Below are positions 59,601-64,000 of a DNA stretch of 64,000 bases, piece by piece. Within the stretch, counting starts at the first letter, position 1; the number at the start of each line of letters is the position of its first letter. Location of the stretch: assembly GCA_964030475.1 (NCBI GenBank), contig CAXIPT010000008.1, positions 3,844,568 to 3,908,567 of the forward strand, read 5' to 3'. Below the pieces are notes generated by a model. The model was given only the letters and a program-made list of their open reading frames with translations. It ran no database searches and was not told the DNA's origin. The DNA comes from Tethya wilhelma (Eukaryota > Porifera > Demospongiae > Tethyida > Tethyidae). Made by a program: the position numbers and the translations under genes.

Positions 59601-61659
59601 AGAACAGAACTAACCAAAATCTAACGCACTCGCCTCCTCAGTAGCTTGCCCCATGATAATTATTGTTTATATACTATTTCTACCGTAGACAATACAACAC
59701 TTCTTGTGGAATTCCCAAGTTTATCTTTTTCTTGTTCTCTTCCCCCTCCCTCCAGCCTCATCTTCTTGCCCCCAAAGCTCAACTCAAGTGGAGACAGTGT
59801 GCTCACCTTCCTCAGGCCATGGTCTTTGCTCAGGCCGTCTCGATAGGAGACACAGTCTACTTTGGCAGCGGTACAATCACCATCAACGAGTCAGACTATC
59901 ATCGCTACAAGATTTTCAAGTACAAATCCTCTGTGGATAAGTGGTCCCCTGTGGCTGAGTGTCCGGTCGTTGGATTCGGAATGACTGCCTTTTCCGACCG
60001 GCTTACACTGGTGGGAGGAGCTTACGAATCGAGCGATCAGGATTCGAATCTACCCTACTCTCTCACGAGTGATGTGTATGTGTACAACGAGGACACGACC
60101 AAGTGTGAGAAGCTGATACCGGCAATGCCGACAGCCCGCCTCCTGCCGACTGTCGTGACGTATGGTTCCACCATCATTGCATGTGGTGGGATCATTCTTG
60201 ACGAGATGCACGACATCTGTGTGAGTGCGGTGGAGATCTACAGCTCGGAGTACTCCCAGTGGTACAGAGCTGAGCCTCTCCCTCTTGCGTGCATTGGAAT
60301 GACGTCGGCCATCATCCAAGAGAACTGCTACCTGCTCGGTGGCTTCACAGACACAGACTTTGATCATCCCACGAGCACCGTGTTCACCGTCTCCCTGCCT
60401 AAGATCGTAGAAGACACCCTCATCAAGAGTGGTCTCATGAACGGCACCGGCGGCGGCGGCGGCGGTGCTAGTCTGGATAGCCCCGTTCAAAAGGCCTGGG
60501 GGACACTTCCCGACGCCGTACGCTATGCAGCCACGGCAGCTTCTGTCGGTGGCTGTCTGATTGCAATTGGAGGTAGTGATGAGAAGCTCGAACATAAATC
60601 CGGTGCTTTGCACGTCTACTCACCTCTCACCAACTCCTGGCTACGATTGGACGATATTCCTGTCTCGTGTTTTGCATGTGCCGTGGCAAGATTGCCTCGG
60701 GGGGAGCTCATGATCATCGGTGGGATGGGCCACGATGAAGAGGATGCACTCAAGACTGTGTTCCGAGGACGAATCAGTTTGGACTAGTGCGACTCACTCC
60801 ACCGTTCATAGACACATGCTGCAATTTTTGTGTATGTATGTGTGTGTGTTTGTTTGTCTCAGGCAGGTTATTTTTCAAAAGTTTCTTCTCGATTTTCAGA
60901 GGATATTTTTTTTGTTTTTTTTTCATCTCCTAACTCTTGAGTCGTCATACATTCCTGTGGTAATCAATACCTCACTTAAATCAACAGCTGCACCTCTTCA
61001 TCTCATTATCTCTCATTTTCATAACTTTAAAGAAAAATTCCTTACTTACTAACAAGTTTTGTAATGATTCTCTGTTCAAGATGCATAAGCTGTCAATGTT
61101 GTGTTCCCATATATAGCCTTTAGTACAGGCATGGATTGATGTAGCCTCGTACCCACAAAGGGGAGCCTGGGTGTGAGGCTACATAGGTTGGTGTACATTT
61201 TGTTGTTGCATCACAGCTAGTGCTACCTGGGCAGCGCAGTGAAATAACTGACCTAACTTGGTTATGCACAGACCAACAGCTGTACAGTATCCTCCTCCCA
61301 ACAAGCACTTTTTGACAAACTGCCATTTGCTTTTGTTTTTTTTTGTTTGTTTTTTCTGCTTGTGCAATGCCCAGTCCTACACTTGGTGATGTACAGGTAC
61401 ATTATAGCTCTGGGTGTGGTACTACTGAGGCTGGGGAGTTAACTGACAGTGTTGAGCTGTGCTAATTGTGCTACAAAATGTTTTTCCTTGAAAAGTTGAT
61501 GTTCCATTAAACATGTTTTTTGTTTTGTTTTTGATTGAAGCTTTTTCAAAGGGAGAGGCACCAGGAGTGTAGTGGTTGTGACCTCCTGTGGTGTGTGTGT
61601 GTGCTGTGTGATAGTAAGGCTTAACTGAACATGTGTGCACCTGTGAAGATATGATAGTA

Positions 61660-61697
<38 letters not shown>

Positions 61698-61902
61698 GGT
61701 GGTCATGTACTGGTGGTGCACTCTACGAATCTTTGTAATGAAATCAAACTCCCGAATCAGCAGACCACTTTGAATTCTTGTACACCCACACACTCTCTTA
61801 GTAAATGAATGTGTATAAATATTGCCATTAACATACTGCAGGTGGCCTGTACAGACGCACTGTAACATGCACACATGCACACACACACACACATGCACAC
61901 AC

Positions 61903-61941
<39 letters not shown>

Positions 61942-63678
61942 CACACTACAAGGTGATACTGTGGGACATCAGAAGGTGCCGACTGCGGCAGAGACTAGAG
62001 GGCCACCAGGGAGTGGTGTTTGGAGTGGAGCTAGATGACTCCACCCAGACAGCCTTCTCAGGTGCTGGAGACAAGGTATGTCATTATGAGCTCAGAGTGG
62101 TGATACACCTACCTGTTATTCTGTGGGAGGTGATGGGCAGTAGTACTAATAGTCGTTGAGGATATTTACATAGCCAAATATTTCATACTTGGTATACATA
62201 TCATAGGGATGAGTTTTTACAACATGAAAGTTCATTGGAAAAAATCTTGAGATATAGCTGGGATTTGAACCCAGGTCACTCTATGTATAGCTGGTATGAT
62301 AGCCATCCTCAGTGACAAATAAATTTCTTTGTAGGGACAATTAGTAGCATGGCGTGTGAATGTAAGAGCAAATAACTTAGAAATTTACACGACTTAGCTG
62401 GTATGATGAATTACTGAATTGTTTGATTGTGTTGGCTGTGTGAGCTACATGGTGGGCAAGGCATTCCATTCAACGGTACATTAACCCCCACATGGAAGAA
62501 AGACTTGGGAAAACATGACTATTGATCGTGTGGAGGTATCCCAGGCATTTAGAGTTGTCGACAGTTATTGTACCTATGCTATCAGAAGTATAGTGTGCCC
62601 CCACTTCTTGGACAGTATGTAGTTGCCTCTATGGTGGTGTTTGTCTTGAAATTAATGCCTGGTGACTGCATGCTTTAAAGTGTGTTGTCTAGTCAGTGCA
62701 TGTGTGTGACAAGCCAATCTTTCTCTCAGTGTGTGGGTTCACTCACTGCCTGTAATGTGAATTACTTCAAAGGCTATAGAGCTTCAGGTACTGCAGTCCA
62801 TACACACACACACACACATGGCTGTACTACTTTGTCCACTTGTAGGTGGTACATATTGTCCGTGATTGCCTGCCTGTGGGTGGCAGGTCTAACGTTATTA
62901 TGGTGTCATTACTGTCACAACATTACTCCTAAAGGTATATATGCAATGCAATATACTTTGTGATATTCCTTGCAGACTATAAGGCAGTGGGAGGTTGCCA
63001 CTGGAGTCTGTCTCAGAGTAGTCAAAGCTAGCAAGCTCCACCCAGTCATGGCTCTACACTGGGATAAGGTACAGCTATTCACAATTGCACACAAGCAGAT
63101 ACACTAAAATGATCTCTGGATGTCGATGTTGTCATGTTGCTCAGGGTTTCTTGGTGAGTGCTGCCGGTGGAGACATTGCACTGTGGAGTACAGAGGAGAC
63201 CTTGAATAAGATCTCAGAGTTCAAAGGTCATGAAGAGAGGGTGGAGAGTGTCCAGTTGAGAGTGTACAACAGTGAGAAGCGGTCTGGCCTGCTTCTGACC
63301 TCCAGTAGAGACAAGACCATTAAGTGCTGGGATGTGAGGAGGTAAGGCAATTATAGGAGGGGCTGACCATAACTAATTGGTTCAGCTAATGCAATTTCTA
63401 AACTTGGTTTGGCTAATGCATGATACATGTACACCCTAACCCACAGGAGTAATCAGTCACCTGTTAATGGGGGGGGGGGGCACTTTAAAAGCAATTGTTA
63501 ATCCATTCTTAATTTCAGTGGTCGATGCTTCCAGACACTGACTGGAGAGGACGTTAAAGTGAACTATGCAACTTGTGACGAGATTCATATTATAGGGGCG
63601 TCGGACGCCATTGTACGAGTGTGGGACTTTCATCCGCACAAGGTTACCACCAATGATCACTTAAAACTCTTATCTTAG
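49115..63678 (+). CDS. F-box/WD40 repeat protein (FBXW1/FBXW7-like)
   Basis: Substrate receptor of an SCF ubiquitin ligase, by family. Exons: 49115-49270, 49333-49398, 49495-49632, 49723-49767, 49890-49927, 50012-50196, 50443-50593, 50666-50693, 50850-50910, 51019-51101, 51340-51441, 52040-52112, 52370-52487, 52573-52635, 52734-52785, 56259-56330, 56530-56561, 56668-56749, 61953-62075, 62976-63068, 63145-63341, 63519-63678. The sum is 2,118 bases, 705 residues. A Ser/Pro/Arg-rich N-terminus is followed by a helical region (LLQLVIHNLDQRELYFLATL) in the place of the dimerisation helix. Then come the F-box (FVSRLPEGLAYTLLSYLPAKDIL), the linker NWRRGRF, and seven WD40 repeats (GHTKDVLCVRM, GHTKSVWALCF, GHAGPVWAVQQ, GHQGVVFGVEL, then weaker ones). 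Seven blades fit FBXW1-type better than the eight of FBXW7, though NWRRG recalls FBXW7. A WD40 junction (SGAHDKM/VILWDI) spans the 5.2-kb intron that contains the kinase-like/Kelch gene. Confidence 0.88.
52806..54848. repeat. ATCGATG satellite, about 2 kb
   Basis: An intron of the F-box gene is filled with about 120 subunits of 16-17 bases, each starting with (T/A)ATCGATG. Three variants alternate: ATCGATGTCAAAACCA, ATCGATGCCAAATTTTA and ATCGATGTTAAAACTT, giving a higher-order unit of about 49 bases with many rearrangements. Single-base variants ATTGATG and ATCAATG are common. Short reading frames in it are by-products of the repeat. Confidence 0.95.
54983..55213. mobile_element. Miniature inverted-repeat element (family A, copy 2)
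   Basis: The left end TACCGTAAGTAAAGTGGGAA and the right end (complement of TACCGTATAGTGGGAAATTT) are inverted repeats, with a four-base insertion on the left. The interior has CGCGAAAATTTGAAC-type motifs like the copy at 35762. Flanked by TA. Confidence 0.7.
55285..55470. mobile_element. Pogo/Tigger-like miniature element
   Basis: 186 bases with inverted ends: CAGTGGAACCTCGCTATTCC at the left and the complement of CAGTGGAACCTTGCTATTCC at the right, one mismatch, flanked by TA on both sides. An internal pair (AGTGAGGTGGCTG) is directly repeated. CAGTGGAACCTC ends are typical of pogo/Tigger elements. No coding capacity. Confidence 0.85.
55536..55589. repeat. Hairpin element TTAGCCTCATAC
   Basis: TTAGCCTCATAC at the left is matched by GTATGAGGCTAA at the right, a perfect 12-base inverted repeat with a loop of about 30 bases. 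A related hairpin is at 61140. Confidence 0.6.
55908..56258. repeat. (CA)n microsatellite with assembly gap
   Basis: A long CA run interrupted by 142 N (56026-56167) and ending at the acceptor AG of exon 56259-56330. The true length is unknown. Confidence 0.97.
56750..57598 (+). other. Intron part upstream of the nested gene
   Basis: 849 bases between a WD40 exon and the start of the kinase-like/Kelch gene; it would hold the promoter of the nested gene. It has CTCACTCA-rich stretches near 56850. Nothing else is recognised. Confidence 0.5.
57599..60787 (+). CDS. Kinase-like domain / coiled coil / Kelch fusion protein
   Basis: Two exons: 57599-58921 and 59756-60787. The sum is 2,355 bases, 784 residues. 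Residues about 25-310 form a protein-kinase-like domain of the tyrosine-kinase-like branch: glycine loop GQG (residues 29-31), lysine 51 (SARK), a helix-C glutamate in VVERFAKY, a catalytic loop reading HGELVASN in place of HRDLxxxN (residues 151-158), and a metal loop DVG (171-173) in place of DFG. The catalytic aspartate is thus glutamate, so the domain is probably a pseudokinase or weakly active. About 110 residues of coiled coil follow (IEHLKLQIEELQVENRGL, then KDQEILAKQQELLAQ). The second exon encodes six Kelch repeats (FGMTAFSDRLTLVGG, TIIACGG, CYLLGG, CLIAIGG, ELMIIGG) with a Gly6 loop. Same-strand nesting within an F-box/WD40 gene intron. I do not know a vertebrate orthologue. Confidence 0.87.
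60788..61952 (+). other. Intron part downstream of the nested gene
   Basis: Holds the 3' UTR of the kinase-like/Kelch gene, a 44-base hairpin (61140-61183) and two CA/TG microsatellites (61661-61694 and 61869-61946). A clear AATAAA is not seen. No further gene. Confidence 0.6.
61140..61183. repeat. Hairpin element TGTAGCCTCGTACCCA
   Basis: TGTAGCCTCGTACCCA is followed by TGGGTGTGAGGCTACA, a near-perfect inverted repeat (two mismatches in 16). It is of the same kind as 55536-55589. Single arms (GCCTCGTTCCCA and similar) appear near 50242 and 56337. Confidence 0.6.
62076..62975 (+). other. 900-base F-box gene intron with a tRNA-like T-arm
   Basis: Read on the minus strand, CTGGG-TTCAAAT-CCCAG near 62259-62275 forms a perfect five-pair T-arm with a seven-base loop and an RNA polymerase III B-box. 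The rest does not fold as a full tRNA, so this is at best a tRNA-derived fragment. The remainder of the intron shows nothing recognisable. Confidence 0.4.
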
Positions 63679-63780
63679 CACAACATTATACATGACAACA
63701 TATAGGTTCGAATATTTATGCACTTTTCCAAAAAAAACATTATTGAAATATAAATAGATATAAAAAAAAACTTTTGGGGC

Positions 63781-63786
63781 ATTAAA
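63781..63786 (+). terminator. Possible polyA signal of the F-box/WD40 gene
   Basis: ATTAAA, about 100 bases past the stop and before the convergent gene's stop at 63886. Confidence 0.45.
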
Positions 63787-63885
63787 AAAAATACAGTGAT
63801 TCTATACACAAACAACAGTTGGATAACTCGGTCACAAACACATAGGTATACCTGCTTCCATAACACAGTCACGGTATATAGTAAA

Positions 63886-64000
63886 TTAAGGTTTGGCAAA
63901 AGGGACAAACTCGTAGCTCAGTTTAAGGTGCGGTTTCTTCATCGGTAGATACCAATACTCCGAGTTGTAGTACAAGTAAAACTCGTCCTCAATGTACACA
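63886..64000 (-). CDS. C-terminal end of an unidentified protein (partial)
   Basis: The minus strand reads 38 codons open from the window edge to a TAA: VYIEDEFYLYYNSEYWYLPM, then KKPHLKLSYEFVPFAKP. It is rich in Tyr, Trp and Phe. Codon use and the clean stop just downstream of a convergent gene support coding, but the fragment is too short to name. It could begin within an exon or at the window edge. Confidence 0.55.
   Translation of the reverse strand, partial: VYIEDEFYLYYNSEYWYLPMKKPHLKLSYEFVPFAKP

Noticed and set aside
62250..62330. Functional tRNA gene
   Set aside because: No D-arm or acceptor stem pairs with the T-arm.

Overview
The window looks like nuclear DNA of a compact, intron-rich animal genome, most likely a sponge (demosponge, Amphimedon-like). 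Reasons: GT-AG introns mostly of 60-250 bases, intergenic gaps often below 400 bases, metazoan genes (SREBP, p62/SQSTM1, OCIAD1, NUDT6, a TRAF-type RING protein, an F-box/WD40 protein), and a giant cadherin/EGF/laminin-G protein. The species assignment is inference. All gene models below were spliced by hand from GT-AG signals, and every complete coding sum is divisible by three. One assembly gap of 142 N lies at 56026-56167 inside a (CA)n tract.

Layout. (1) 168-29922, plus strand: the 3' part of one giant gene, 21 exons and 9,007 codons in the window, one exon being 14,929 bases. It encodes 26 cadherin repeats alternating with about 29 adhesin-like beta repeats, a receptor L-domain-like region, 11 EGF repeats and laminin-G domains, with no membrane segment at the end. 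(2) 30309-33476, minus: OCIAD1-like gene and SQSTM1/p62, tightly spaced. (3) A 640-base head-to-head region separates SQSTM1 from an SREBP gene (34117-41559, plus) in which three consecutive exons carrying the bHLH-zip are tandemly duplicated. (4) 41937-45113, minus: NUDT6, with an intronless TRAF-type RING gene (42623-44038) nested antisense in one intron. (5) 45300-46752 minus and 47269-48417 plus: divergent paralogues of an unrecognised four-helix membrane protein with matching intron positions. (6) 49115-63678, plus: F-box/WD40 gene of 22 exons. One intron holds a 2-kb ATCGATG satellite and several miniature transposons. Another holds a complete kinase-like/coiled-coil/Kelch gene (57599-60787) on the same strand. 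(7) 63886-64000, minus: the C-terminal end of an unidentified gene.

Functional links. SREBP (lipid transcription), p62 (selective autophagy), OCIAD1 (endosome/mitochondrion) and an F-box/WD40 substrate receptor (in vertebrates FBXW7 degrades nuclear SREBP) sit together, but there is no evidence that this is more than chance. The most unusual items are the duplicated SREBP bHLH exon cassette (467 bases, not a multiple of three, so the copies cannot both be spliced in), the kinase-like/Kelch fusion with an altered catalytic loop nested within another gene, the divergent membrane-protein pair, the giant adhesin-like cadherin, and the three-part ATCGATG satellite.
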